Source: Doryteuthis pealeii (taxonomy: Eukaryota > Mollusca > Cephalopoda > Myopsida > Loliginidae). From it: a stretch of DNA of 64,000 nt. The stretch is from positions 49,390,665 through 49,454,664 of the forward strand of contig CM042156.1 of assembly GCA_023376005.1 (NCBI GenBank). The letters run 5' to 3'. Below are positions 9,705-19,821 of the stretch, one piece after another. A model generated the notes under the pieces. That model saw only the letters and a program-made list of their open reading frames with translations. It was not told where the DNA came from and ran no database searches. Position 1 is the stretch's first letter, and each line of letters begins with the position of its first letter. A program made the position numbers and the translations under genes.

Positions 9705-10556
9705 TTTTTTTTGGGGGGGGAGGGGCTGCTGTAGAAATCTAAAACATAAAACAACAAAGCAAATTACACTAATTCTTTAATACGTGACTATTAATTTGGA
9801 TGATTTTGCGATTTAGCCTCAATTAAATTTAAAATTTCACTTACAAGTTGATATGTGTTTTGGTTTGGTTTGGTTTGTTTTGTTTTACGGCATATCAACC
9901 TCAGTGGGTCATTTAATGCCGATAAAGTTTTGAAATAAACCAATTCTTAATGGATAATACAATTTTTTCATAAATACATTTTTCTATTTAACCCATAGAT
10001 GGGACCCTAACAGGTACTACCACTCCGGGTCAGAGTGGACCAGGAGCTATGGTGATGAAGGGGTGCTCCACATTTCCCAAACCTCCAAAATGGAACCTCA
10101 CCATCAGATAGAGTTTAACGTCATTCCCAGGACATTAGGAGAAAGGGTAGCCTATCAACTATAGAGATTCTCATAGGTACGCGTATCCATGCATCCCAGT
10201 GTCTTTTTCTTTTTTTCTTCCCTTACCATTTCAACTAACTTTAAATGCATTTCACTAGTTTCTGAAAAACTATTTCCCCAGGATAGATTACAAGGTAGGC
10301 GTCAGACGGCTTTAGTTGGGACCCATACATTTTCCCGGTGACTCATTCAAAGCAAATATGGACGCCCTAAATAAAAAAAGCTGTCAGTATCACTGCAACT
10401 ATATTTTTAATGATTATAAAATGTTTGCAGTTCTGAATATTTTTGTAATCATAATTGATATGGTCTTTACATTTATGTTCAACACTTTTTATTTTTCTGG
10501 CAATGTCCTGGTATTTGTCTATTATTATCACTCCTTTTGAGTTTTTCACATCAGCG
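9705..10556. other. ~850-bp segment present only in copy A
   Basis: In B the flanking sequences GGACTGCTGCTG and GCTGATGGTATTTTACTGG are about 25 bp apart (54630-54680). In A about 850 bp intervene, holding a minus-strand SINE (9856-10138), ~200 bp with no recognised feature, and a decayed R2-type LINE piece. No obvious target duplication brackets the whole, so it may be a deletion in B. Confidence 0.7.
9856..10138 (-). mobile_element. SINE-like element, 5' truncated
   Basis: The tail GTTTTGGTTTGGTTTG and ACGGCATATCAACCTCAG mark the 3' end at the left. Homology to the family continues to CGTCATTCCCAGGACAT and stops. It lies within the A-only segment. Confidence 0.75.
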
Positions 10557-10680
10557 TTAGCTGATGGTATTTTACTGGAGTCTGAGTGACAGCAAGTCTC
10601 CTCAGGTTTCCAGGATTCTTCTGGGTATTCTGGCAGGTTGCAGCAGTGCAGTATTCTGGATGGTCTCAATATTGGATATC
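10400..10680 (-). pseudogene. Rearranged R2-type LINE tail fragments
   Basis: Minus-strand words match the protein tail at 34600-34880: the part around 10562-10665 corresponds to 34770-34870 (NTALLRSAR-like through the GVTQTP-like end). The part around 10440-10530 resembles the KYLDLAREL segment (here KYQDIARKI). The order is scrambled and frames are broken. It is a dead fragment. Confidence 0.6.
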
Positions 10681-11217
10681 GTACAAATGGAAATAGGAAT
10701 TTCCAGTTAGATTAAACAAAACAAAGAAAAGACGACAAAAATGACAAAGGACTTTCTTTCCCGGTAAAGCGAACAAAAGAAGGATGGGTAACAATAAGTT
10801 CGGGAATAGTTATCAGATCGGGGGGTAGAGATGCGTAGGCGGTCGTCAATACAAAAGCCAGAGGGTCGACACCACAGGTCAGTCAAAGTCAGAGGAGAGA
10901 CAGCCGATGGAACGTGCGTGACCGGCGCGGTCGCGCACCATCGCTGCCAGCGGGCAGTGAGGTTCGTCCACCCCCCACTTTGCTTCAGATCCCAGCATTG
11001 GTAGTAGTCATTGTTAACCCTCGGTCATTTCATTGTCAATGCTCGCCGCCCACCACGTACAGCCGAGAAGAAGAAATAAAGTCAAACCTCCTCTATAGTC
11101 ATATGTTGTGATTTCATTAAGCGACCACTTCATATATCGTCTAAGGGTTAGAGACGATACCCGCAGTATACCAGCAACGTATACGATTCAGAGTAGCCAG
11201 GAAGGTGCTACGCAACA
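10681..11217. other. GC-richer block of unknown nature with AATAAA
   Basis: The stretch 10840-11110 is markedly more GC-rich (GACCGGCGCGGTCGCGCACC near 10920) and holds AATAAA at about 11075, then a TAAGCGACCA word. Composition and a polyadenylation signal could suit a piece of LTR, but no TG...CA ends or second copy are visible. The B counterpart is 54800-55316. Confidence 0.3.
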
Positions 11218-11928
11218 TCATTTCTTCCTCTGATTTCCAGATTTTCCAGTTTTTCCCAAACGTTTTGGGACCGTTCCAAGTACACCAACTACAATTGATA
11301 TCACTTTAACTTTCATATTCCATAGCTTTTCAGTTCTCTGGCAAGGTCCAGGTATGTGTCCATCTTTTCGTTTTTCCTTCATCTTCACCCTGTGATCTGC
11401 TGAACTCCAAAATCCACCAGTTGACAATTTCTTTCATTTTTGTTAATCAATACTAGGTCTGGTCTTCTTGTTGGGATAAGATGATCCGTTTTATCTCAAA
11501 TCCCAGAGAATCTTATTCGTTTCATTCTCAAGAACATATTCTTGTTTATGCATATACTATTTTGTTGTATGGTCAAAATTTAATTTTTTGCATAATTCCC
11601 AGTGGATCACCTTCCAACCCAGTCATGCTAGTTTTGTATTCCCGTTGTGCTAGTTTTACTACATTCGCATAGTACATGGTTTACAGTCTCATCTTATTAC
11701 CGCATAGTCTACTTTACTATTTGTTGGGTCTTATCAATTTTTGCTTTGTTTATAGTTTGTCCTTATGTCATTATCTTGTGCCATTATTAGTGATTCAGTT
11801 ACTCTTTTGAGGTTTCCTTTTCTTAACCATGTCCAAGTCTTTTCATGTGCAACCTCTGTGGTTTGAAGTGTCCATATATTGTTTTCTTCCCATTTGTTTT
11901 CTAGTTTTGTTGTTTTTGTTTGTCCATA

Positions 11929-11963
<35 letters not shown>

Positions 11964-12010
11964 TATTACTTGTGCATGTATTTGTGTATATGTGTTTGTA
12001 TGTAGCTGCG
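11218..12010 (-). pseudogene. R2-type LINE C-terminus (zinc knuckle plus RLE)
   Basis: Minus-strand pieces, read across frameshifts, give a WTWLRKGNLKRVTESL-like segment, a knuckle C-G-N-x-DETVNH, then SKLAQREY and a restriction-like endonuclease core RRPDLVLINK...DFGVPADHRV-like. The tail is KLWNMKVKVISIVVG. In known elements this domain nicks target DNA for reverse transcription. Stops and frameshifts kill it here. It is the same family as 34321-34900. The B copy (55320-56140) preserves the knuckle better. Confidence 0.8.
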
Positions 12011-12479
12011 TGTGTAGTATACGCATGCATGTACGTGCGTGAATGAATAATTAATGTAATGAAAAAAAATATGGGATAAGTATTGGAATAAGGATCAATT
12101 CAGAAATAAGTTTTTATCTTTTTTATCAGAATGAAGAGAAAATAGTCAATATTGAATAAATATAAAAAAGAAAATAAACTGAACGTTACTTTATGAAATA
12201 TTGAATGAAAATTCTTCTGGGTTAAGAAAAAAAAAAGATGAAAAGGAGAATTGATAGTGTGAAAAGGAAAGTAAAAAGTAAATTGATTAAAAGACAGGAA
12301 TTCTTTAAGAATGGAATTTCCAAGGATTGTTATTATGTTTTGTTCTTACTCTGTTTTCTATCTCTGTGTACGTGGAAGTTGAATGGATCAGCTAAACCGA
12401 CAACTTTTCACAAAAATATACATACGTGTTATAACGGTTATAAAGATTTATCCTAATTTTTGTTAAATGTAAGAGTAAT

Positions 12480-12890
12480 CTTTTTTGTCAGTTACTATGT
12501 TCGTCTGAGTGCAACTTCAGCTAGAATCAAAGTGTGATTATGTGATGGAGAACGAGTACTGTCGTACTCATTTAGAAAAAGAGCAAAACATTGGTCTTGC
12601 CTGCTGGAGTCGAACCCGCGTCCTCCCGAATGCAAGGAATGCGATTTGGGCGCTGGATGGACGCGAGGTTCGACTGATGCCCGGATGATAAGGGGAAACG
12701 CAGTATAAGTAGAAGTGGGGTGACGGCAGTAAGAGTGTTGCGACTTCAGCTGCAGGTAGACGACTACGACAGTGTTGTAGCCTGCGAAATAAGGCGTTTG
12801 ACTCGCTTCTTTTTGCCCCCCCCAACAAAGAACATTTACTTGAAACCAAACCAATCTTAAACAGACTGGAGATCGAAAGACTGATCATAA
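12480..12890 (-). repeat. Interspersed repeat with tRNA-like B box
   Basis: Minus-strand GGTTCGACTCC (within 12604-12620) is a perfect B-box word. The surrounding ~400 bp recur at 56600-56990 and partly at 33725-33970. A small hairpin GAGTAC/GTACTC lies near 12553-12570. There is no convincing A box. The 106- and 119-residue frames across it are repeat translations, not genes. Confidence 0.65.
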
Positions 12891-12944
12891 GCAGAACAAA
12901 AATATTTATCCCCCCCTCTATTTTTTCTTCTATAGATTGGTTAT

Positions 12945-13016
12945 TTCATTGGTTGGTTGTTTTGTTTTACGGCACAACAACTCTTCTCGGATGAATTAAT
13001 GCCGAATCGAGTCATT
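12945..13016 (-). mobile_element. SINE 3' tail fragment
   Basis: GGTTGGTTGTTTTGTTTTACGG followed by a CACAACAACTC block corresponds to the reversed SINE tail (GCCGTAAAACAAAAC). Only about 70 bp of the element remains. The B counterpart is 57057-57110. Confidence 0.55.
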
Positions 13017-14215
13017 TTGATAAGTGTTAATACAGTACTCTGCTGTTGTATCTGGCGCCCTGAATCGGATAAAAATGTATCTCTTCAAGAAAACAACCAC
13101 TAAATAGTTATCTATATAGTTACACGTGTCGATATTTACCCAACAAATTCTCCACTTGCAGGATGTGACACAAGGTCGCGGTATTAATTATTCAGTGAGG
13201 AGCGAAACACTACTCGTTGTATAGGATCTGCGAGACCAGCTTGCTAACTATTACACACGATGAGACGCCCGCACGTGTGTTTTCTTATTTTGTATTTCTT
13301 TTTGAGTAAGCATGAAATTTTTTCTTTGATCTTATACTGTTTTTCATCTGTATAATTTAATACTTATAGTTTTTTTCAAAATGATTTTACTTTCCAAGAA
13401 TGCCGATACTACACTCTGATCTTTGATAGAAGTGCTAATTATCATGTGACTGGATTTATGCAAGTTTACTGATGTAACATATGCTGCTTCTAATCATTCA
13501 CGACAATAATAAATACTAGCAGGACCTGTGGATATACCACAGTATGTTAATTTAATTATTACAACGTTTGATATGTTTACTTAAGAGCTATCGCGAAATA
13601 GTTTAATATGTAAAAGTATAATCTTGATTTAACTCTTCTTTCTCTATCTTTTTTCTTTCTTTCTTTTCATCTTTTCATTATGATCAATTGAAACAGATTA
13701 GCGTTATCACTTCCAGACACTCAGCACCTCTTTATACATATCCCCTAATTTCTTTCTTTTTTTCTTTGTTTCTTTCTTATTATATTTTTCTGTGCAGCAT
13801 GTCCTTTTTCTTCCCTTTCTTATAATGAAATTGACTGGTCCATTATATAGCTGAGGTGACGACACTCATACGAAATAAGAATCTGGCAGATAAACAGCAC
13901 CAAATAATCAGGATTTACATTTTGCATTCATCTTGAACAATTTGGACGGTCCCATTTTTAATCAAAGGTTGTTGTGAGATGATAACGGCCGTACTATTTA
14001 GGAATAGGAGTATAATTATATAGATGATTAAAATAATAAAAAAACCAATCTAACCTGACCCGCACCCAACACTACAATATTTGTGGGTAATGTGTGGATA
14101 AATGCATATGGTTGGAGGTACATCTAAATACAATCGTGCATTTGTCTATCAGGACATATAAAGTTTATATTTCCCAAATATTTTTATCCATCGATCGTCC
14201 ATACTTTCTGCATCT
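13017..14215. other. Non-coding duplicated sequence; holds a dispersed repeat
   Basis: 13510-13720 (GGATATACCACAGTATG, GTTTGATATG, AGATTAGCGTTATC) has a diverged third copy at 25880-26670, so it is an interspersed repeat. No coding or RNA gene is seen in the remainder. 14174-14189 (CCAAATATTTTTATCC) is the empty site of the SINE present in B at 58311-58894. Confidence 0.55.
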
Positions 14216-14216
14216 A

Positions 14217-14832
14217 GCTCTTTTCTTCTTCTTTCTTCTTCTTCTTCTTTCATACTTCTTCTTTCTCTTCTTCTTCTTATTCTTCATCTTCTTCTTCTTC
14301 TTCTTCTTCTTCTTTCTTCTTCTTCTTCTTCTTCTTATATTATTATTATTATTTTATTCTTTCATTCTTCTTCTTCTTCTTCTTCTTCTTCTTCTCTTCT
14401 TCTTCATTCTTCTTTCTTCTTCTTCTTCTTCTTTCATCTTCTCTTCTTCTCTTCTTCTTCTTCTTCTTCTTCTTTCATTCTTCTTCTCTTTCTTCTTCTT
14501 CTTCTTCTTCTTCTCTCTTTTTCTTCTTCTTCTTTCATTTCTTCTTCTTCTTTTTCTTCTTCTTCTTCTTTCATTCTTCTTCTCCTTTTTCATTCTTCTC
14601 TTTCATTCTTCTTCTTCTTTTTTCATTCTTCTCTTCTTCTTCTTGTTCTTTCTTCTTGTTCTTCGTTTGTTCTTCTTCATTCTTCTTCTTCTTTGTTCTT
14701 CTTCTTTATTACTAATTTCATTATTATTTTCTATATTTACTCTCAAACACACACACACACCACAATATATATATATATATTTATTATACACACACCACAC
14801 ACAACACGCACACAAACATATATATATATGAT
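14217..14832. repeat. (TTC)n tract followed by CA/TA repeats
   Basis: About 500 bp of imperfect TTC/CTT triplets with short TTA and TTTCA interruptions, then (CA)n and (TA)n to 14828. The long Leu/Phe/Ser frame here is simply the repeat. B has a shorter version at 58938-59272. Confidence 0.95.
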
Positions 14833-15420
14833 AACTTATCATACAGTGTAAAACAAGTAACATCAACATCATATTATTATACTTGGTGTAAATCTCACAA
14901 ACCGAATCCTTTGATTCAACGATCGTCATTATTTGCTCTTATCACAGAATGTCAGCAAGCAAGGTCAACGAGAGAAATCCGGATGCTGGTGAGGTGAGAA
15001 AGTAACGTAGCCTAACACTTTACTGAAATAGCTTACGAGAATGTAATTTCGTTGAGGTTATGTGAGTCTTTAAAGTCAACAATTTGTTCTGTGATTGTCC
15101 TGTTCTGGGAATTGGCCAAGTAATGCCCTGAAAATCGACGGACAAGGAATTAGATTGAAATGTCTACTATTATTATTTAAATTGGACACATGTTTCAATC
15201 CAAGAGGAAACAGAGGCGGCACCGACGATTCTACGTTTGCTTTTAGTTTGGGACTAAACGGAAATTGTTTGTTTATTCGCTATGTACATTTCCCTCTTTG
15301 TTGAACAAGATTGAAACTTCAGCTAGTTTGGTGACGATGAAATCTCTGAACATTATTAGATTTTTTCTGTAGATGTGGTAGCATTAATGGCTACCTTTAT
15401 TTGATAATAGAAGTGGCTAC
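14833..15420. other. Unassigned sequence with a 69-codon frame
   Basis: A plus-strand frame at 15095-15304 is identical over its first 69 residues in B (59554 onward) and diverges only where a one-base indel changes the frame. No domain is recognised. Given the overall A/B identity this is weak support for coding. Confidence 0.3.
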
Positions 15421-15790
15421 CCAGCGTCAACTAGTAGAAGGCTCCGACCGGTAGGTGAGACACGCCTACGCTTCGAAACGTCTGCAAGAACGACATGAAG
15501 ACATGCCACATCAACACCAACAGATGGGAGTTGGGTGCAAGAAAACGAGCGGCCTGGCACCTGCTTGTCAACAAAGACCAAAAGAAGTGAAAAGGAGAGG
15601 AAAGAAGTCGCCACAGAAAAGAGAGCCAGAAGGAAGGAGAGACAACAACTCCTGCAAGCATCACTGTTTGCTTGCAATCACTGTCTACCAGATTGTCGTT
15701 CAAAAATTGGCCTGCTCAGCCACTCATGCAGATGCAGTTCAAATGGACACTACGCCATCATCTTAGTAGATGGAAGGATGCCAAAAACAC
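15421..15790 (+). pseudogene. LINE ORF2 C-terminal tail with zinc finger
   Basis: Reading across a frameshift gives a GRPRLRF-like start, a KNDMKTC...HINT segment, an RSEKERKEVATEKRARRKER basic stretch, and a terminal finger CNHC-x12-H-x3-C. This layout is typical of the end of jockey/CR1/RTE-type non-LTR retrotransposon ORF2 proteins. Upstream reverse transcriptase is missing (5' truncation). The finger's H-x3-C end is altered in A (SCRC) and intact in B. Confidence 0.7.
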
Positions 15791-15947
15791 TAAAATTTAC
15801 AAAGGCTTGACATTTTAAAGTAGAATTTTCAATGCTATTGATACCTGTGTAATTTCGTAAAAATAAATAATAAATAATTCATTAATATTTTGCCCAAAAT
15901 GAAGAAATTGCATTATTTATATTATATATATATAATATATGTATATT

Positions 15948-16166
15948 ATATATTGAGAAGTAAATACACAAGCGAGTGATCATATGGCTTTTTTAGCGAC
16001 AATTTTTGGGAGAATATGTTTAATTGAAGTACCCTAATTTGAAGTTAATTAATAATTAATTAATTAATTAATTAGCGGGCCTAATAATTTAAATGTAAGC
16101 CAAAAATCGAGAAAAATCAATCTCCGTATGTACTTTCGGCCTATTAGCCTCATCAGCAGAGCTATA
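15948..16166 (-). repeat. Single-arm copy of the hammerhead element
   Basis: Contains AATTTTTGGGAGAATATG, a (TTAA)-rich middle and the CTCATCAGCAGAG end. It is homologous to one arm of 1835-2267 plus the outer flank TATGGCTTTTTTAGC. It sits between (TA)n tracts (15915-15950 and 16170-16185). The B counterpart is 60417-60640. Confidence 0.8.
16122..16161 (-). ncRNA. Hammerhead-like core, GAA intact, small deletions
   Basis: Minus strand: CTCTG, CTGATGA, GGC-TAATA-GGCC, GAA, AGTACAT, A, CGGAG. CTCTG pairs with CGGAG through one G-U wobble, keeping stem I. One base is missing from stem II and one from stem III, either real decay or sequencing deletions, since B at 60595-60635 differs at other bases. 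Confidence 0.5.
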
Positions 16167-16739
16167 TTTCTATATATATATAGTAATATAGTTATAATTA
16201 ATTGTCGTTATTTTCGTTGTTTTATCAGAATACTACATACTCACCAACTGCCCTTTTATATATTTACAAGCAGCGGACCCGGATCGCCTGGGTTTGAAGG
16301 TGGTGATTCAAAATTAGGTCTAGTAGATCCAATATGTATTTGCGAAGATCACTGAATTGAATCCTCACAGTGAATTGTTGCAGTTAAGATCCCCACGTAT
16401 AGAATAAAAAACCTTGTGCTGATCGGCTGAAAAGGATATGTAAATGCCAAAAAATTTAAATGCAAAAAAAAAAAAAATCTATTTTTAATGACTTTTAGAT
16501 TTATTTATCTATTGTGTTCTTGAATATAGATCAATCTTCATAAATGTTGCCAAAGCAATAACTGGTGATATTAATGGTGCATGATTATATTATATATAAT
16601 ATATATATTAAGTATAGTTAGTATATTATAGTTTGTTGTTAATTGTTGTTATTTCGTAGTTTTCCCGGACATGCATACATCATTATAATTGATAACTATT
16701 GATCACACTCTTGAAGGTGATGCGACCTCTTCATATCAT
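16167..16739. other. AT-rich non-coding, no gene seen
   Basis: (TA)n-like fragments near 16590-16630 and homology to 60650-61160 with frequent one-base indels. Nothing codes here. Confidence 0.5.
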
Positions 16740-17340
16740 TGTCCGTTTTAGATGAGCTCGTTATGACTTTTAACCTGCAGCGACTATGAACTTAGAACAT
16801 ATCTGGACACGTAACGATCGGTGTTGATGAGCGATGTGCCAGTTGGTATAGACGCATATGTGAACTCTCATATGATACTTGGACACAGTGTTGGCAACTT
16901 TTATGCAGCAAGGAACATAAAAAGTCTTCATAGTTGGGAATCCATGTTGGGAATTCAAGTGTTGCGATGGGAGAAGACATAAATGCGTCAGGTAATCTTC
17001 AATTGGGATTTCAAATGTGATGGGACGAAGCCCGCGTTTGTAGACAACAATGGCGGTCACACATTCCTCACAGTCACCATCACAGAATTGGCCGACAGAG
17101 TTTCACGTTTTGGCACGCGTGCTCCTGAGTTTTACCCGGTCCACCTGGCTGCTTCAAACAGTTTCTGCACCCCTGGTTATACCCGCAGCTCCCACTTGTC
17201 AGAACTATTTGATGGGGAACTACCAAATATGCAGATTTCTCTTAAACTTCTCAACATTTTTTGGGCCTGTTTTAGTTGGGATACACCTATAAGACTATGG
17301 AAAGCGCCGACGGCGTTTATATCAGTACAGGGACAATTGG
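16740..17340 (-). pseudogene. LINE-like C-terminus with C2H2 fingers, frameshifted
   Basis: Homologous to 61171-61790. A KLFEAAR...KRETLSA stretch typical of retrotransposon tails (about 17060-17160) is followed by finger remnants beginning CEEC (near 17065). Frames shift repeatedly, so second and third fingers are readable only by comparison with B. It could instead be a decayed zinc-finger exon, but the neighbouring motif favours a LINE. Confidence 0.55.
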
Positions 17341-18495
17341 TTGGTTGAGAGTAAGCCAATGCGAGGTCAGCTCACATTCTAATTTGGTCGGAACGTAATT
17401 CCCACTTCTCTGTGTTGTATTTGTCTAGCTTTTTGATTAATCATTTTCTACATTGTAACGCGTCGTTTTTTGTTCTATTGACCCTTAAACCTCAAAGTCT
17501 TTTGCCAAAAAAAGGAGCTCACATATAAAAGCTGTTTTTGGTAAGAACTATTATCAGCGAATCATCATAATAACCACAACTGCATTTATATATGTTTGGA
17601 TGGCGAAATATAAAAAAATATTCTGATCTTCATTTTGAATGCAAATGGAATCAACATTTACAAGTTAATAAACATTCAGAATTGATCAAAAATTGATTAA
17701 TTTTGAAAAACCGCACATTGATTTATTCTTCACTTTTTCTTATTGGTTGTGTGTGGGTTTTTTTTTTAGATGTGGCCTTGATGAGCAAATAATTTTGATG
17801 TTGTCGGACTGTTGTTCATATTTCGCGGGACGCTTGAGTAATTTATTGCGTGATATGTATATGTAACGTTTTCAGTTTTTGTAGAAATGTTTCGAATCAA
17901 TTTTTATCTGGGAAAACTTTCTTTGTGGTAAACACAGCATTTAGCATCACAAATTAATTATTCTCCGAATAAGTCAACTGGATTTATAATCTGATAGAAA
18001 TAATTAACAAGTAACATCTGTCACAAACTAAAACTACAATGACACTGATGACTTCAATAAGAATGTAAAGATTTTTAGATAGATGTGAGAATGTCCGTAT
18101 TTAAGATGCTAACAAAGTCGTCTACAATACAATTCGAAGTATTTTCCTTTGTCAATTTATTTGAGTTTTTCTCTCTTCTTTTTCTTCTACTTTTTACTTG
18201 TCTCTGCTGATTAGTTAAAAGTAAAATAAAGTTCGATTCCGCTCTGGAAAATTTAGTATGAGCTCATGCTGCGGGTTTTTTATTTTTAATTTTCGATTTA
18301 AATTTATTGATTTTGATCGGATCGCCTGCATTGTCTTATGCAAGGAGAAATAGGACAAATTTACGGGTTTGGGCTGTTGCCCTCATGCTATTTGTCCGTA
18401 TTGTTCAGGGACTGACTTGCATTATATGGGAATATTAGTGAGTCAAGCTGAATCAGATAATTAAAATGATTTTGAAAGATTTTTTTGGTCACTTA
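17341..18495. other. Non-coding duplicated sequence, no gene seen
   Basis: AT-rich, matching 61800-62955 with many single-base differences. No frame, RNA or repeat family is recognised. Confidence 0.45.
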
Positions 18496-19386
18496 GAAAG
18501 AATATGGTAATAAAGACAAGAAATAAAAGTGTTAGGTAAGTGGAATAAAGAAGAGGAATAAAGAATGAAAGGAAGGAAGGAAGGAAGGGAGGAGGAAAAT
18601 AAAAACAACAAAGAAGAAGAATATAAGAGAACGAAAAGAAAGAAAAAGAAATAGAAAGAATAGAAGCAGAAACAAAGAAAAGAAAGAATGAACAAAGACA
18701 AGAAAAGAGAAGAAGAAAAGAACAAGAGAAGGATAAAGGAAGATAGTTAAAGAAAGAAAGTAAAAAAGGAGAAATAAAAATCAAAACAAACAATAAGCTA
18801 TAGAGAAAGAGAGGAAAGAAAAAGACGGAAAAAAGAAAGAACAAAGAGAAAAGAAACAAGAAAACGAAAGAAATGAACAAAGAAAGAAAGAAGAGAAAGA
18901 AGATAGGAGAAATAAGTAAAAAAGGAAGAAATAAAATTAAAAACAACTAATATAAGCTATGCGAGGAAGGAGGAGAAAAAGAGGATGAAAAAAAAAGAAA
19001 TAAAGAAAAAAGAACAAGCACAAGAAGAAATGAACAAAGAAGGGAAAGGAGAAGGAGGAAGATAGGAAGAAAGAAAGAATAAAGAAGAAAAAACGAAAAG
19101 AAATAAGAAGAAAAGAACAAGAAACAAAGAAAAAAAAAAAAAAAAGGAGAAAAAAAGAAGAAATGAACAAGAAGGAAAGGAGAGGAAAGGAGAATCGGAA
19201 GAAAGAAGGAAAAAGAAGAAACAAAAAGAAAGAATAGAGTAAAAGAACAAAGAAAAAGAAAATGAACAGAGGAAAGGGAAGGAAAGGAAGATAGGAAGAA
19301 AGAAAGGAAAAACAGAAAGAAAAACAATTGCTATACGAGGAAAAGAGGGAAGAAAAAGAGAGAGAAAAAAAGAAAGAAATGGAAAA
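18496..19386. repeat. Polypurine (GAAA)n minisatellite tract
   Basis: About 890 bp almost purely A and G on the plus strand. A non-repetitive marker containing AAGCTATACGAGG-like sequence recurs near 18793, 18953 and 19327, dividing the tract into longer units. The same markers recur in B near 63296, 63456 and 63832 with the same spacing (about 160 and 375). The many Phe/Ser-rich minus-strand frames are translations of the tract. Confidence 0.93.
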
Positions 19387-19736
19387 ATTAAACTTGTATG
19401 TAAATTTCCTGTTTATATATGATTTTCCTACTATAGCATGAAGTGTTAAATACCTAGGGCGAGTCATTCGCTTTGATATGGTGGTATGGGTTGCAGTTTA
19501 GTCTCACAAATCCATTACTAAAGAATAACAAGAGCACCCTTTTTGTATGTTCATTCTTCGATCATTGTGTAATCAAACGGTGTTCGGTAGTACTAGCGGG
19601 CGAGTCAAGGTTTTGTATATTATTTTGTATGGTGCTAGTTTGTGGTAGCGTTATGGCCGAGACGGAGCAGCCAAGCACTGGAAAGTGCCTCTAAGTTAGG
19701 TTAGTATGATGGTGGCTGGTGCGGCGTGAACGTTAA
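19387..19736. other. Right edge of copy A and adjoining unique sequence
   Basis: Copy A homology is still visible at 19458 and B reaches the window end at the same point, so the true right boundary is not seen. The remainder is unassigned. Confidence 0.5.
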
Positions 19737-19749
19737 GGGGGGGGGGGGT

Positions 19750-19820
<71 letters not shown>
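19737..19820 (+). repeat. Poly-G run (71 uninterrupted G)
   Basis: 84 bp of G with a single T at 19749; 19750-19820 is pure G. On RNA or single-stranded DNA it could form stacked G-quadruplexes. Such a length is also a known artefact pattern of sequencing or polishing. The proline-rich minus-strand frame is the repeat. Confidence 0.97.

Positions 19821-19821
<1 letters not shown>

Larger units (their letters stand above)
620..19470. repeat. Copy A of large direct duplication
   Basis: From the CAATGATATCCACCG block at about 655 to the GGGCGAGTCATT block at about 19458, nearly everything recurs in order and orientation at 44733-64000. Offsets grow from about 44121 to about 44500 through indels. 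Blocks such as 2396-2880 match 46520-47005 with only a few substitutions, whereas 15900-18400 against 60400-62900 differ by many one-base indels. A alone carries 9705-10556 and 6831-7009; B alone carries SINEs at 47069-47666 and 58311-58894. A tandem duplication and two haplotypes joined in assembly are both possible. Confidence 0.93.

Noticed and set aside
12495..12888. Two overlapping ~110-residue minus-strand frames
   Set aside because: They lie in an interspersed B-box repeat with three copies in the window and frames differ between copies.
14094..14831. 245-codon Leu/Phe-rich plus-strand frame
   Set aside because: It is the (TTC)n microsatellite read in one frame; the copy in B has a different length and frame.
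18461..19467. Several Phe/Ser-rich minus-strand frames that look like membrane proteins
   Set aside because: Translations of a (GAAA)n polypurine tract; the same happens at 62880-63827.
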